Assembly (NCBI GenBank): GCA_029263615.1 | Contig: JAJUFT010000022.1 | Coordinates: 1 to 36,888, forward strand | Length of the DNA stretch: 36,888 nt | Source: Alcaligenaceae bacterium | GTDB taxonomy: Bacteria > Pseudomonadota > Gammaproteobacteria > Burkholderiales > Burkholderiaceae_B | Direction of reading: 5' to 3' | In this document: positions 1 through 8,800 of the stretch, in pieces | How the letters are laid out: every line of letters starts with the position of its first letter | Position numbering within the stretch: position 1 is the stretch's first letter | Notes under the pieces: model-generated | Told to the model about the DNA's origin: nothing | What the model saw: only the letters and a program-made list of their open reading frames with translations | The model's database searches: none | Program-made: the position numbers and the translations under genes

Positions 1-141
1 CGAGACCTGCCTGCCACTGACCAGCACCATGAGCAGCAGGCCGAACGCCAGCACGCCCCACCCCAGATGGGGGTTGGACCAGGAACCGAGCAGAGCGCCG
101 GCCAGAGCCCAGAGGGCGACGGTGATCAGCGTTTTCGTCAT
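1..141 (-). CDS. phoR: Phosphate regulon sensor histidine kinase PhoR, N-terminal fragment (cut by window edge)
   Basis: An ATG at 139-141 on the minus strand opens a frame that continues off the left edge, giving 47 codons. The visible peptide has two hydrophobic stretches (around residues 5-15 and 27-40) split by a short polar turn. That is the usual N-terminal membrane hairpin of PhoR. It starts 26 bases after the phoB stop on the same strand, in the standard phoB-phoR order. PhoR is the inner-membrane kinase that phosphorylates PhoB under phosphate limitation. No kinase motif lies inside the window, so the name rests on position and the membrane hairpin. Confidence 0.75.
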   Translation of the reverse strand, partial: MTKTLITVALWALAGALLGSWSNPHLGWGVLAFGLLLMVLVSGRQVS

Positions 142-167
142 GGGTGGCAACGGTGTGTGAGTTCAGC

Positions 168-863
168 TCAAGCCTGCGGCTGGGCCGCGAAGCGGTAGCC
201 CGCTCCCCGCACGGTCTCGATATGGGTGTCGTGGCCCGTGGGTTCCAGGGCCTTGCGCAGCCGGCGAATGTGAACGTCGACGGTGCGTTCTTCGACAAAC
301 ACGTGATCGCCCCAGACCTGGTCCAGCAGCTGCGCTCGCGAGAACACCCTTTCGGTGTGAGTCATGAAGAAATGCAGCAGACGGAATTCCGTGGGGCCCA
401 CCGAGAGGGGATTGCCACCCCCCGAGACGCGGTGCGTGACGGGATCCAGCCGTAGTGTACCGATTTCCACGATATCTTCCGTGAGCTGGGGCGCGCGCCG
501 ACGCAACACGGCCTTGATCCGGGCGATCAGTTCCTTGGGCGAGAACGGCTTGGTGATGTAGTCGTCGGCCCCCGCTTCCAGTCCTTCCACCTTGTCGTGC
601 TCCGCGCCCTTGGCCGTCAGCATGATCAGCGGCACCTGGCGCGTCCGCTCGTCGCTGCGCAGGCTGCGAGCCAGGGTGATGCCGGAGGCACCGGGCAGCA
701 TCCAGTCCAGCAGGATGAGGTCGGGCAGTTCCGCGCGAATCAGGGTCTGGGCCTGTTCGGCATCGAAGGCGCGCAGCACCTTGTGACCGGCGAAGGACAG
801 GTTGACGGCAATCAGTTCCTGGATGGCGGGCTCGTCTTCAACGACGAGAATGGTTGTGCTCAT
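168..863 (-). CDS. phoB: Phosphate regulon response regulator PhoB
   Basis: A 231-residue OmpR-family response regulator of normal length. Residues 1-120 form the receiver domain, with the acidic pair D10/E11, the phospho-acceptor D53 (LLDWMLPG), T83 and the conserved K105 (TKPF). Residues 130-228 form the winged-helix DNA-binding domain, with the typical LLDQVWG and RTVDVHIRRLR segments. The protein activates phosphate-scavenging genes when phosphorylated by PhoR, whose gene follows at once. The ATG lies opposite the ubiE promoter region, so the two genes are transcribed divergently. I see no convincing Pho box in the 122-bp gap. The PhoB identity is strong because of the PhoR-like partner and the sequence; another OmpR-type regulator is unlikely. 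Confidence 0.93.
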   Translation of the reverse strand: MSTTILVVEDEPAIQELIAVNLSFAGHKVLRAFDAEQAQTLIRAELPDLILLDWMLPGASGITLARSLRSDERTRQVPLIMLTAKGAEHDKVEGLEAGADDYITKPFSPKELIARIKAVLRRRAPQLTEDIVEIGTLRLDPVTHRVSGGGNPLSVGPTEFRLLHFFMTHTERVFSRAQLLDQVWGDHVFVEERTVDVHIRRLRKALEPTGHDTHIETVRGAGYRFAAQPQA

Positions 864-985
864 GAGGGATCTTTTCAGCGAAGTATTCAGGAATGGCGTT
901 CACTGAATGCTATGGCGCCAATATTACAGGTTTGTGAATCGGGCGGCCGCGCACCGGGCGGAAAGGATGTTGTACGATACGAATC

Positions 986-1750
986 ATGAAAGAAACGCCT
1001 TCCTCCACACCCGCCCAGGACGACACCACACACTTCGGTTTCAGCAGCGTTCGCGCCAGCGAAAAGGCTGCCAAAGTGGCGCAGGTCTTCCATTCCGTGG
1101 CCAACCGCTATGACGTCATGAACGACCTGATGTCGGTCGGTCTGCACCGTGCCTGGAAGGCTTTCACCATTGCACGGGCCGATGTGCGTCCCGGCATGAA
1201 GGTGCTCGACATTGCCGGGGGTACCGGCGACCTGGCGCGCGCCTTCGCGCGGCGTGCGGGCACTTCGGGCGAGGTCTGGCTCACCGACATCAATGAATCC
1301 ATGCTGCGGGTGGGCCGCGACCGCCTGGCCGACGACGGCCTGCTGCCGCCGGTCGCCGTGTGCGATGCCGAGCAGCTGCCTTTCCCCGACGGCTATTTCG
1401 ACCGGGTCAGTGTGGCATTCGGCCTGCGCAACATGACACACAAAGACCGCGCCCTGGCCGAGATGCGTCGGGTGCTCAAACCCGGCGGCAAGCTGCTGGT
1501 GCTGGAATTTTCCAAGGTTGCGCCCCCGCTGGCGCCGCTGTACGACTGGTATTCCTTCAACATCCTGCCCTGGCTGGGCTCGCGCGTGGCTGGCGACGCC
1601 GACAGCTACCGCTACCTCGCGGAATCCATCCGCATGCACCCGGGCCAGAAGGAACTGGCCGCCCTGCTGGAAGAGGTCGGCTTCTCTCGCGTGAAGTACT
1701 TCAACATGAGCGCCGGCATCGTGGCGCTGCACGAAGGCGTCAACCTCTAG
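986..1750 (+). CDS. ubiE: Ubiquinone/menaquinone biosynthesis C-methyltransferase UbiE
   Basis: A 254-residue SAM-dependent methyltransferase. It carries the UbiE signature [16 protein letters not shown] at about 35-50, the SAM-binding motif [10 protein letters not shown] at 74-82, and the second signature GLRNMTHK in the middle. It C-methylates the benzoquinol ring in ubiquinone synthesis. The gene heads the block ubiE, Tim44-like, ubiJ, ubiB; ubiE-ubiJ-ubiB is a conserved proteobacterial order. The ATG at 986 has no clear Shine-Dalgarno sequence. A TACGAT hexamer lies only 9 bases upstream, so the message may have a very short leader. Length and both signatures match the family. Confidence 0.96.
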   Translation: MKETPSSTPAQDDTTHFGFSSVRASEKAAKVAQVFHSVANRYDVMNDLMSVGLHRAWKAFTIARADVRPGMKVLDIAGGTGDLARAFARRAGTSGEVWLTDINESMLRVGRDRLADDGLLPPVAVCDAEQLPFPDGYFDRVSVAFGLRNMTHKDRALAEMRRVLKPGGKLLVLEFSKVAPPLAPLYDWYSFNILPWLGSRVAGDADSYRYLAESIRMHPGQKELAALLEEVGFSRVKYFNMSAGIVALHEGVNL

Positions 1751-1768
1751 GCGAACCTCTCACCTTCT

Positions 1769-1797
1769 GGCGGCCCGCTCCATGGCGAGTGGCCGCC
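1769..1797 (+). terminator. Possible GC-rich hairpin after ubiE
   Basis: GGCGGCC (1769-1775) and GGCCGCC (1791-1797) are perfect 7-base inverted arms around a 15-base loop, 18 bases past the ubiE stop. Four T residues follow a few bases later (1805-1808). It could be a weak or Rho-assisted terminator. The U-tract is poor, so confidence is low. Confidence 0.35.
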
Positions 1798-1982
1798 CGC
1801 CCGGTTTTGGGCACCGCGGCATGGGGTGGTCAGGCTATGGCGCATCGCGACCTACGGCGTCAAGATATCGCGGCGCACAGGCATTGTGCGGTTTTTAAGG
1901 TTCCTGTAAGATTCAGGTCTTCTTTTCCGTGATTTCTTTATACGCGCGCGGCGTACCCGGGCGCACACAGGAGACATTCATA

Positions 1983-2957
1983 ATGTCGCAACGTCTTACG
2001 CGATTCCTGGCCATGGCGGTTCTGGCGATTTCTTCCGTCGGAATGCTGGCCATGCCTTTCGACGCCGAGGCCCGTCGTGCCGGTGGCGGTAAAAGTTTCG
2101 GAACGCAATCCCGCAATGTGACCACCCAACGCGCGCCTGCCACGCCGCCGACAGCCGCTCCCAACGCCACGCGCAATGCCACCGCCCCCGCCGCAGGCGC
2201 CGCGGCCGGTACCGCTGCAGCGGCCCAGCGCAGCGGCATGTCCCGTTTCCTCGGCCCCATCGCCGGCATTGCCGCCGGTCTGGGCATTGCCGCACTGCTG
2301 TCCCATCTGGGGCTGGGCGGCGCCCTGCTTGAATTCCTGTCCAGCGCCATCCTGATCGGCCTGGTGGCCTTCGCCATCATTTATCTGGTGCGTCGTCTGC
2401 GTGGCGGCAGCCGGCAGCCGGCCATGGCTCAGGGCGGCAACAACAGCTTTCGCAACGCCGGCGGCGCGTTCGAACGTTCCCAGCCGTCCGCTGCGCAAGC
2501 GCCCGTCGCACCGGCTGCTCCGGCCGCCCCGGCGGTAGCCCCGGTGCCGGCGGCCCCTGTCGACGAAAGCTGGTTCATTCCTGAAAATTTCGACACAGCC
2601 GCCTTCCTGGCCAACGCCAAGCAGCAGTTCATCAAGATTCAGTCGCTGTGGGACCGCGGCGATCTCGAAGAACTGCGCGAGTACATGACCGACGACCTGA
2701 TCGCCGAGGTCAAGCCCGAACTCATGGGTCGCGGTGAAGACAACTACACCGAAGTGGTGCTGCTCAATGCCGAACTGCTGGGCATCGAGAAAGTCTCCGG
2801 CGGCCACCTGGCCAGCGTGCGCTATTCCGGCATGCTGCGCGAAAGCCGCGAGGGCGAAGCCTTCCGTTTCGAGGAAGTCTGGAACCTGTACAAGGGTGAC
2901 AATACGGGCTGGCTGCTCGCCGGCATCCAGCAGATTCCGCTGGATCACGCCAGCTGA
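1983..2957 (+). CDS. Tim44-like domain membrane protein
   Basis: A 324-residue protein. I chose the ATG at 1983 because a GGAGA sequence sits just upstream; the reading frame stays open further 5' but has no ribosome site there. Residues 1-30 look like a signal peptide or membrane anchor. An Ala/Pro/Thr-rich segment follows, then two hydrophobic spans around 85-135, then a second Ala/Pro-rich linker. The C-terminal third (about 200-322) matches the Tim44-like/TIM44-MBA domain, with an FDTAAFLANAKQQF start and an FEEVWNL segment. In mitochondria this fold binds membranes and the import motor. The bacterial role is not settled, though association with membrane processes and respiratory complexes has been suggested. 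It sits between ubiE and ubiJ, which hints at a membrane-quinone link; that link is inference. Confidence 0.85.
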   Translation: MSQRLTRFLAMAVLAISSVGMLAMPFDAEARRAGGGKSFGTQSRNVTTQRAPATPPTAAPNATRNATAPAAGAAAGTAAAAQRSGMSRFLGPIAGIAAGLGIAALLSHLGLGGALLEFLSSAILIGLVAFAIIYLVRRLRGGSRQPAMAQGGNNSFRNAGGAFERSQPSAAQAPVAPAAPAAPAVAPVPAAPVDESWFIPENFDTAAFLANAKQQFIKIQSLWDRGDLEELREYMTDDLIAEVKPELMGRGEDNYTEVVLLNAELLGIEKVSGGHLASVRYSGMLRESREGEAFRFEEVWNLYKGDNTGWLLAGIQQIPLDHAS

Positions 2958-3011
2958 TTTCCTGTACGGTGCCCGATTTCTCCTCGGGCCCCGGGCTGTC
3001 TCCATCGATGA

Positions 3012-3037
3012 AGAAGGCACCCTGAGGGGTGCCTTCT
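3012..3037 (+). terminator. Rho-independent-like terminator after the Tim44-like gene
   Basis: AGAAGGCACCC (3012-3022) and GGGTGCCTTCT (3027-3037) are perfect 11-base arms around the 4-base loop TGAG, 54 bases after the stop codon. Only a short broken T-run follows. The perfect stem makes a terminator likely and suggests that ubiJ-ubiB have their own promoter. Confidence 0.7.
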
Positions 3038-3217
3038 GCGTTTCCGGGGGCGGGGCCGGAAGGAGACGCGCCGTGACGGTCGGGCCAGCAGGCATCCGTG
3101 CCCGCGCACGCGCCTTGCTGTCCAGGCCGGCGGCCCGCCGTGAACGCCCAAACCCGTTAAACTCTAGGCTAGTCGGGGCTCCAGTGGGGAGCCCCTTGCC
3201 TGCGTATCTCGTAACCC

Positions 3218-3844
3218 ATGCTGCCATTGCCTCCGGTGTTCTCTCCCAATGCACTGAGTGCGTCCCTGCTCAACGCCTTGTTGCGGCGCGAGCCCTGGGC
3301 CGCCGACCGGCTCAGCCGGCATGCCGGGAAGTCGCTGCGTTTCCACATCGGCCCCGTGCAGGCGGCCTACACCATTGAAAGCACGGGTTTGCTGCGCGTG
3401 TGTGACGCCGCCGTCACGCCCGATGTGTCGCTGACCATCGCCTCCGAGCACCTTGCCAGTCTGCCGGCCGTGTTGCGCAGCCGTGACCTCAACGCCATTA
3501 CCGAGAAGCTGCACGTTCAGGGTGACGCCGCGCTGGCCACCCTCGTTTCGGAACTGGCGCGCGATCTGCGTTTCGATGTCGAGGACGAGCTGGCCGGCCG
3601 GTTTGGCGACATTCTCGGGCCGGGTCTGCTCAAGGGCGGGCAGGTCGTGGTGGGGGGCGCGCAAAAAGCCGTGAATCGCGCCACCGCGAATCTGGCGGAG
3701 TATCTCGGAGAAGAGGGCCAATTGCTGGCCACCCGGCCTGCCATGGAGGCCTTCACGGCCGGCTGCAGCGAACTGCATCGCCGGCTGGCGGAACTCGAGC
3801 GGCGCCTGAACCGCCACGAGACCTCGCATCGCAAGGGGGCCTGA
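3218..3844 (+). CDS. ubiJ: Ubiquinone biosynthesis accessory factor UbiJ (SCP2 domain)
   Basis: A 208-residue protein. Residues about 15-115 look like a sterol-carrier-protein-2 lipid-binding domain: alternating hydrophobic beta strands, then the family's [16 protein letters not shown] segment. A helical C-terminal part (about 120-205) ends in a Leu/Glu/Arg-rich stretch that may form a coiled coil. UbiJ binds ubiquinone intermediates and scaffolds the Ubi complex. The gene lies 4 bases before ubiB, as in many proteobacteria. The ATG at 3218 follows a 260-bp gap that contains a terminator hairpin, so the promoter is probably in 3040-3200. I could not pick out clear -35/-10 boxes there. Confidence 0.9.
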   Translation: MLPLPPVFSPNALSASLLNALLRREPWAADRLSRHAGKSLRFHIGPVQAAYTIESTGLLRVCDAAVTPDVSLTIASEHLASLPAVLRSRDLNAITEKLHVQGDAALATLVSELARDLRFDVEDELAGRFGDILGPGLLKGGQVVVGGAQKAVNRATANLAEYLGEEGQLLATRPAMEAFTAGCSELHRRLAELERRLNRHETSHRKGA

Positions 3845-3848
3845 ACGT

Positions 3849-5402
3849 ATGTTCCCCCTGTTCCGGCTGGCCTACATCATTCTCATTTGTCTGCGTTACC
3901 GCCTGGACGAACTGGTGCTCTCCGGCATTCGGCACCCGCTGGCCTACGGACTGCTGAAAGTGCTGCGCTTCGGGCGGCCCCCCAAGATGGAAAGAGGCGT
4001 CCGGCTGCGCAAGGCGCTGGAATCGCTCGGGCCGATCTTCGTGAAGTTCGGCCAAGTGCTTTCGACGCGCCGCGATCTGATCCCCCTCGATATTGCCGTG
4101 GAACTGGCGTTGCTGCAGGACCGCGTGCCGCCTTTTCCCTCGGCGCAGGCGGCGGCCATCATTGAGAATGCCCTGGGCGCCTCGCCCCACACCCTGTTCC
4201 GCCATTTTGAGGTCGACCCGGTTGCCTCGGCCTCGATCGCGCAAGTGCACTATGCGATCCTGCACGACGGACGCGAAGTGGCCGTCAAGGTGCTGCGACC
4301 GGGCATGCGCGAAGTGCTCGAGAAAGACCTGGCCCTGATGCGGGTGGTGGCGGGGCTGGTGGAGCGCCTGGCACCGGATGCCCGCCGCCTCAAGCCACGC
4401 CAGGTGGTGGCCGAATTCCACACCTATCTGCACGATGAGCTCGATCTGGTTCGCGAAGCTTCCAACTGCAGCCAGTTGCGGCGCAACTTCAGCCCCGAGA
4501 GCGGGCGCCCGCCGCTGCTGATCGTGCCCGAGGTCTACTGGGAATACACCGCCACCACCGTCTTCACCATGGAATGGATGCGCGGCATTCCCGTGAGCCA
4601 TATCGAAAGGCTGGAGCAGGCCGGGGTCGATCGCAAGGAGCTGGCCCGCATGGGGGTGGAGATCTTCTTCACCCAGGTCTTCGAAGATGGTTTCTTTCAC
4701 GCCGACATGCACCCGGGCAATATCTATGTGTCCGACGACCCGGCCACGCTGGGGCGCTACATCGCGCTGGATTTCGGCATCGTGGGCACGCTCTCGGAGT
4801 TCGACAAGAACTATCTGGCCCAGAACTTCCTGGCCTTCTTCCGGCGCGATTATCGCCGGGTCGCGCAGCTGCACATCGAGTCGGGCTGGGCGCCGCCCAC
4901 CACCCGGGAAGAAGAGCTCGAAGGCGCCGTCCGAGCGGTGTGCGAACCGTATTTCGATCGCCCCCTGTCCGAAATCTCCCTGGGGCAGGTGCTGCTGCGC
5001 CTGTTCCAGACCTCGCGTCGTTTCAACGTCGAGATCCAGCCCCAGCTGGTGCTGTTGCAGAAAACCCTGCTGAACGTCGAAGGCATGGGGCGTGAGCTGG
5101 ATCCGGGGCTGGATCTCTGGAAGACGGCCAAGCCCTATCTGGAGCGCTGGATGCATCAGCGCATCGGGCTGCCGGGGCTGCGGCGCCAGCTGGACAAGGA
5201 AGCGACCCAGTGGGCGCAGCTCATGCCCCAGTTGCCCAGGCTGGTGCATACGAAGCTGAGCCGGCCCGATGCCGGCCCCGCCATTTATGCCGAGCTGCAG
5301 CGTCTCACCGAAAGCCAGCGGCGCAGCAACCGCCTGCTGTCGGCCCTGGTGGTCGTGCTGGCGGCCGGTGTGGGGGTCGCGGTCTGGGCCCTTCTTCGTT
5401 GA
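3849..5402 (+). CDS. ubiB: Ubiquinone biosynthesis atypical kinase/ATPase UbiB
   Basis: A 517-residue member of the ABC1/ADCK/UbiB family, of normal length. Visible motifs in order are KFGQ (the KxGQ motif), the Ala-rich loop [17 protein letters not shown] with the kinase lysine, the ExD-type segment [17 protein letters not shown] in the catalytic loop, and LDFG (DFG metal site). The C-terminus ends in a hydrophobic helix (about 492-516), the expected membrane anchor. The protein is an ATPase that helps extract or deliver quinone intermediates for UbiE, UbiJ and the hydroxylases. The start lies 4 bases after ubiJ, so the pair is almost certainly cotranscribed. rfaE2 begins 14 bases after its stop. 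Confidence 0.96.
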   Translation: MFPLFRLAYIILICLRYRLDELVLSGIRHPLAYGLLKVLRFGRPPKMERGVRLRKALESLGPIFVKFGQVLSTRRDLIPLDIAVELALLQDRVPPFPSAQAAAIIENALGASPHTLFRHFEVDPVASASIAQVHYAILHDGREVAVKVLRPGMREVLEKDLALMRVVAGLVERLAPDARRLKPRQVVAEFHTYLHDELDLVREASNCSQLRRNFSPESGRPPLLIVPEVYWEYTATTVFTMEWMRGIPVSHIERLEQAGVDRKELARMGVEIFFTQVFEDGFFHADMHPGNIYVSDDPATLGRYIALDFGIVGTLSEFDKNYLAQNFLAFFRRDYRRVAQLHIESGWAPPTTREEELEGAVRAVCEPYFDRPLSEISLGQVLLRLFQTSRRFNVEIQPQLVLLQKTLLNVEGMGRELDPGLDLWKTAKPYLERWMHQRIGLPGLRRQLDKEATQWAQLMPQLPRLVHTKLSRPDAGPAIYAELQRLTESQRRSNRLLSALVVVLAAGVGVAVWALLR

Positions 5403-5416
5403 ACGACGGGTTGAAC

Positions 5417-5914
5417 ATGAAAGCACGCTTTGAATCCAAGATCCTCTCGCCCGAGGCGCTGCGCCGCCGTCTGGAGCAGGGCCAGGTGGCGCGCCCCCTG
5501 GTCTTCACCAACGGGGTGTTCGACATTCTGCATCGCGGTCACGCCACCTACCTGGATGCGGCGGCGCAACTGGGAGCCTCGCTGGTGGTGGCGCTGAATA
5601 CCGATGCCTCGGTGCGGCGGCTGGGGAAGGGAGACGACCGCCCCCTGAACGAGCAGGCGGACCGCATGGCCATGGTGGCCGCGCTGGGGTGTGTGGACTG
5701 GGTGACCTGGTTCGACGAAGACACGCCCGAGCAGCTCATTGCCGCCCTGCGGCCGGAGCTGATCGTGAAGGGCGGTGACTACAACATGGAAACTCTGCCG
5801 GAAACGGCGCTGGTGCGCAGCTGGGGCGGCGACGCCGTCGCCATTCCCTTCGAGTTCCAGCGCTCGACTACGGCTTTGCTGAAGAAGATTCGGGCGGCGT
5901 CAGCAGCTGGTTGA
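5417..5914 (+). CDS. rfaE2: D-glycero-beta-D-manno-heptose 1-phosphate adenylyltransferase (RfaE2/HldC type)
   Basis: A 165-residue nucleotidyltransferase. It corresponds to the C-terminal half of the bifunctional enzyme HldE. The nucleotide-binding signature FTNGVFDILHRGH (HxGH) lies at about residues 32-44, and KGGDY follows near 120. It makes ADP-heptose for the LPS inner core. No kinase half (HldA type) is fused to it, so a separate kinase gene is expected elsewhere, as is usual in Burkholderiales. I chose the ATG at 5417 because it gives the normal short N-terminus; an upstream extension of the frame lies inside ubiB. The last 47 bases overlap the end of tolC on the opposite strand. Confidence 0.93.
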   Translation: MKARFESKILSPEALRRRLEQGQVARPLVFTNGVFDILHRGHATYLDAAAQLGASLVVALNTDASVRRLGKGDDRPLNEQADRMAMVAALGCVDWVTWFDEDTPEQLIAALRPELIVKGGDYNMETLPETALVRSWGGDAVAIPFEFQRSTTALLKKIRAASAAG

Positions 5915-7217
5915 TGGCGACGAGGTCGGCTTCCTGAAGAATGCCAGCCGCGGCCTTCAGCTGCAGGCCATTCATGAGGGTGTCGTAACGCGCTCGGGCC
6001 AGCGCCCGCTGGGTGACATACAGCTGCTGTTCGGCATTGAGCACGTCGATGTTGATGCGCACGCCGATTTCGTAACCGGTACGGTTGGCTTCCAGTGCGG
6101 CCCGGCTGGAACGTTCCGCCGCTTCGAGGGCAGCGACCTGCGACAAACCCGACACCACCCCTTTGAAATGCCGCTGGGCAGCTTGAACGGTGGCGCGGCG
6201 CGTGTCTTCAAGCAGTGCGCGGGCGTACTGCAGGCGTGAGGTCTGCTCACGGACACGGGAGGAAATCTCACCGCCGGTGAAGATCGGGATGGAGAGCTGA
6301 ACGCCGACGGTGCTGTCGAGCGAACGAGCGCCGGCGCGATAGCCGTCCACGCCGTAATCGGACGCCGTGCCCGTGCGCGCGACAAAATCCACGGTGGGCG
6401 CACGCTGGCTGCGGGCGATCTCGATTTCCTTCTGCGCGATGCGGGTCTGGAGATCGGCATTGGCCACCGTCAGGCTGGCCTGTGCGGCTTGGGCGGTCCA
6501 GTCTTCAAGGCGGTTGGGTTCCGGGGCCGGCAGGGGCACGTCGCGGGCCAGTTCGGCCAGCGGACCGGGGCGCTCGGCAATGATGCGTGCCAGGGCATCT
6601 TCGGCAAGCTGCAGTTCGTTGCGCAGATTGACTTCGTTGGCCAGCACCAGATCGAGGCGCGCCTGGGCCTCGTGGGCGTCCGCGATGGTGGTGGCCCCCA
6701 GTTCAAACCCTTGCTGAGCCGCCCGGAGCTGGTATTCGATGGCGGCTTTCTCGCTCATGAGCGCGCGCAGGGAATCCTGGACGGCCAGCACATCGAAATA
6801 CGCCTGCGCGGTGCGCAGGAGCAGATCCTGATACGCAATACGATGGGCAATATCGGCCTGGGCGACCTGGAAATCGGCCCGTTCCAGATTGTTCCAGGCA
6901 GGCAGGTCAAGCAGGGGCTGCACCAGCGAGAGAGTCCAGGCGGCGCTGCGGCTCGTGCGGCTGTCGGACAGCGAACGGGCGCGACGGCTGTTGTCGAGAT
7001 CGGCGCCGGCGTTGGCACTGATGTAGGGCATCAGCTGGGCACGGGCCTGCGGGACTCTTTCCTGGTCGGCCTGGCGGGCGTAGCCGCTGGCCGCATAGAC
7101 CGGGTCGCGCTCGAGCGCCAGCTTGAAGACCTCGAGGAGGTCACGCCCATGGGCGGGCGCCAGCCCTGCGAACAGGGCCAGAGCCACCAGCAGCGGTTGC
7201 CAGGCGCGCAGGCGCAT
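5868..7217 (-). CDS. tolC: TolC family outer membrane efflux channel
   Basis: A 449-residue outer-membrane factor. Residues 1-24 form a signal peptide ending in AHG. The mature protein starts with DLLEVFKLALERDP, a classic TolC repeat start. The rest shows the two-fold repeat of long amphipathic helices, with a second repeat beginning around residue 230. TolC trimers span the outer membrane and periplasm and serve RND, ABC and MFS pumps. The start codon abuts the stop of the PCMT-like gene (TGA then ATG with no gap), so translation is probably coupled. Length fits the type I secretion/TolC subfamily. It differs from the lipoprotein-type channel encoded at 32061, so the window carries two outer-membrane factors of different classes. 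Confidence 0.95.
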   Translation of the reverse strand: MRLRAWQPLLVALALFAGLAPAHGRDLLEVFKLALERDPVYAASGYARQADQERVPQARAQLMPYISANAGADLDNSRRARSLSDSRTSRSAAWTLSLVQPLLDLPAWNNLERADFQVAQADIAHRIAYQDLLLRTAQAYFDVLAVQDSLRALMSEKAAIEYQLRAAQQGFELGATTIADAHEAQARLDLVLANEVNLRNELQLAEDALARIIAERPGPLAELARDVPLPAPEPNRLEDWTAQAAQASLTVANADLQTRIAQKEIEIARSQRAPTVDFVARTGTASDYGVDGYRAGARSLDSTVGVQLSIPIFTGGEISSRVREQTSRLQYARALLEDTRRATVQAAQRHFKGVVSGLSQVAALEAAERSSRAALEANRTGYEIGVRINIDVLNAEQQLYVTQRALARARYDTLMNGLQLKAAAGILQEADLVAINQLLTPPESSSAKP

Positions 7218-7898
7218 TCAGAACTTGAACTGGGAAACGGTGGCGCCCCGCAGCGGCTTGATGAGCGTATCAAACAGCGGGGTGGTCTCGAAGCTGGCCG
7301 CGCTGCTGCGCGTGATGCGGACGGCCGTCATGACGGGCGCCTGGCCCACCACGATGACGAGACGGCCGCCAACGCGCAGCTGATATTTCAGGGCGTCGGG
7401 CACGGCCGGCACGGAACCCGTGACCAGAATGGCGTCGTATTCGGTGGTGCCCCAGCCGCTGCAGGCGTCGCCGGTTTCGACCGTGACGTTCTGGACCTGG
7501 TTGCGTGCGAGATTTTCGGCACCGAAGGCCGCCAGACGGCTGTCGATCTCGACCGTGGTGACCTGCTGGGCCAGACGCGCCAGCAGGGCGGCCTGGTAAC
7601 CCGAACCGGTGCCGATCTCAAGCACGCAGTCGGTGGGTTTGAGCTGGAGTTCCTGCGTGAGGCGCGCCTCGACCTTCGGGAACAGCATGGTTTCCCGGGT
7701 GTCGACCGAATTGATGATCAGCGGCAATTCGATGTCGGAAAAGGCCAGGCCTTGCATGGGCGCAGGGACATAGCGTTCACGGGGAACGTCGAAGAGCGCC
7801 TGCAGAACCTGTTCGTCGCTGACATCCCACGGACGGATCTGCTGCTCGACCATGTTGAAGCGAGCGCGTTCGAGTTCGGAAAGGGCGGTGGCGTTCAT
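7218..7898 (-). CDS. PCMT-like SAM-dependent methyltransferase (annotated family: protein-L-isoaspartate O-methyltransferase)
   Basis: A 226-residue protein with the overall PCMT layout: an N-terminal helix with RERYVP, the SAM motif I LEIGTGSGYQ at about 93-102, and a VTVEID-type motif after it. The ATG at 7898 is preceded by AAGAAG; the open frame extends further upstream but into thiD. The segment that normally carries the catalytic-loop QTISQP reads RETMLFPKVEA (about 68-78). The usual Ser-Gln-Pro is missing, so isoaspartate repair is doubtful. Its stop touches the tolC start. A gene of this type beside tolC is, to my knowledge, common in related betaproteobacteria, but I do not know its substrate. 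Confidence 0.85.
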   Translation of the reverse strand: MNATALSELERARFNMVEQQIRPWDVSDEQVLQALFDVPRERYVPAPMQGLAFSDIELPLIINSVDTRETMLFPKVEARLTQELQLKPTDCVLEIGTGSGYQAALLARLAQQVTTVEIDSRLAAFGAENLARNQVQNVTVETGDACSGWGTTEYDAILVTGSVPAVPDALKYQLRVGGRLVIVVGQAPVMTAVRITRSSAASFETTPLFDTLIKPLRGATVSQFKF

Positions 7899-7962
7899 AT
7901 CTTCTTTGAATGCGTTTCTGACAAGCGCGTGCTGCATGCGCGCAGCATGTGCAACCTTCCTA

Positions 7963-8790
7963 CTATAGCCGATTTGCGCCTGACCATAGCGCATGGAAGT
8001 GGTGAACCGGCCCGTGGCCCGACCCGACTTCGAGCTCGCCTGCCCAGGCAATGGCCGCGACCAGATAGGCCTTGGCGCGCTGCGCCGCTTCGGGAACGGT
8101 GGCACACTGCGGCAGCAACGCCGCCAAGGCGGCCGACAGCGTACAGCCCGTGCCATGCGTGTTGCGGGTGGCGATGCGCGTGCCCGGCAGTTCGATCATC
8201 TTGTCGCCGTCGTGCAGCACGTCGATGGTCTCATTGCCCGGCAGGTGGCCGCCCTTCAGGAAGACCCAGCGGTGGCCGTCGTCGGCCAGCAGGCGGCGCA
8301 GGCGCTCGGCCATGTGGCGCATTTCCTTGACGGTTTCGGCCGGTCGCGCATCAAGCAGCACACCGGCTTCCGGCAGGTTAGGCGTGATCATCGTGGATTG
8401 CGGCACCAGGCTCTCGCGAAGCTCGTGTATGGCGCTGCGTCCCAGCCGCGCATCGCCGCTCTTGGCGATCATGACCGGGTCGAGCACCAGATGGGCAGGC
8501 TTCCAGTGCATCATGCGCTCGGCCACCGCGCGGGTGACGGATTGCTGGCCCAACATGCCGATCTTCACGGCATCGATACGCACGTCGGCAAACAGGGTGT
8601 CGATCTGTGCGGCAACAAATTCGGCCGGCACCGCCTGGATGCCGGTCACCCCCTGGGTGTTCTGGGCGGTGAGGGCGGCAATGACGGCCGTGCCATAGGC
8701 GCCCAGGGCACTCATGGCCTTGATGTCGGCAAGAATGCCGGCGCCGCCGGAGGGGTCGACTCCGGCGATGGTCAGGGAATTGGGAATCAT
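7963..8790 (-). CDS. thiD: Hydroxymethylpyrimidine/phosphomethylpyrimidine kinase ThiD
   Basis: A 275-residue ribokinase-fold enzyme of normal length. It starts with the substrate-binding segment AGVDPSGGAGILADIK (residues 8-23). It has the KIGMLG segment near 95-105, DPVMIAKSG in the middle, and the C-terminal anion-hole motif HGTGCTLSAA. It phosphorylates HMP and HMP-P to make the pyrimidine half of thiamine. The ATG is 10 bases after the thiG stop, so the two genes are one transcript unit. No TPP riboswitch is visible upstream of thiG. The 64 bases between thiD and the PCMT-like gene hold nothing I recognise. Confidence 0.95.
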   Translation of the reverse strand: MIPNSLTIAGVDPSGGAGILADIKAMSALGAYGTAVIAALTAQNTQGVTGIQAVPAEFVAAQIDTLFADVRIDAVKIGMLGQQSVTRAVAERMMHWKPAHLVLDPVMIAKSGDARLGRSAIHELRESLVPQSTMITPNLPEAGVLLDARPAETVKEMRHMAERLRRLLADDGHRWVFLKGGHLPGNETIDVLHDGDKMIELPGTRIATRNTHGTGCTLSAALAALLPQCATVPEAAQRAKAYLVAAIAWAGELEVGSGHGPVHHFHALWSGANRL

Positions 8791-8800
8791 CTTGCTGCGA

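Noticed and set aside
905-965. Possible Pho box before phoB
   Set aside because: Only one half-site (CTGTAAT on the minus strand) resembles CTGTCAT; the second half does not match.
3753-5426. Long minus-strand open frame opposite ubiB
   Set aside because: Antisense shadow of ubiB; composition is not protein-like and no family is recognised.
6489-8330. Long plus-strand open frame opposite tolC and the PCMT-like gene
   Set aside because: Spans several real minus-strand genes; shadow caused by high GC.
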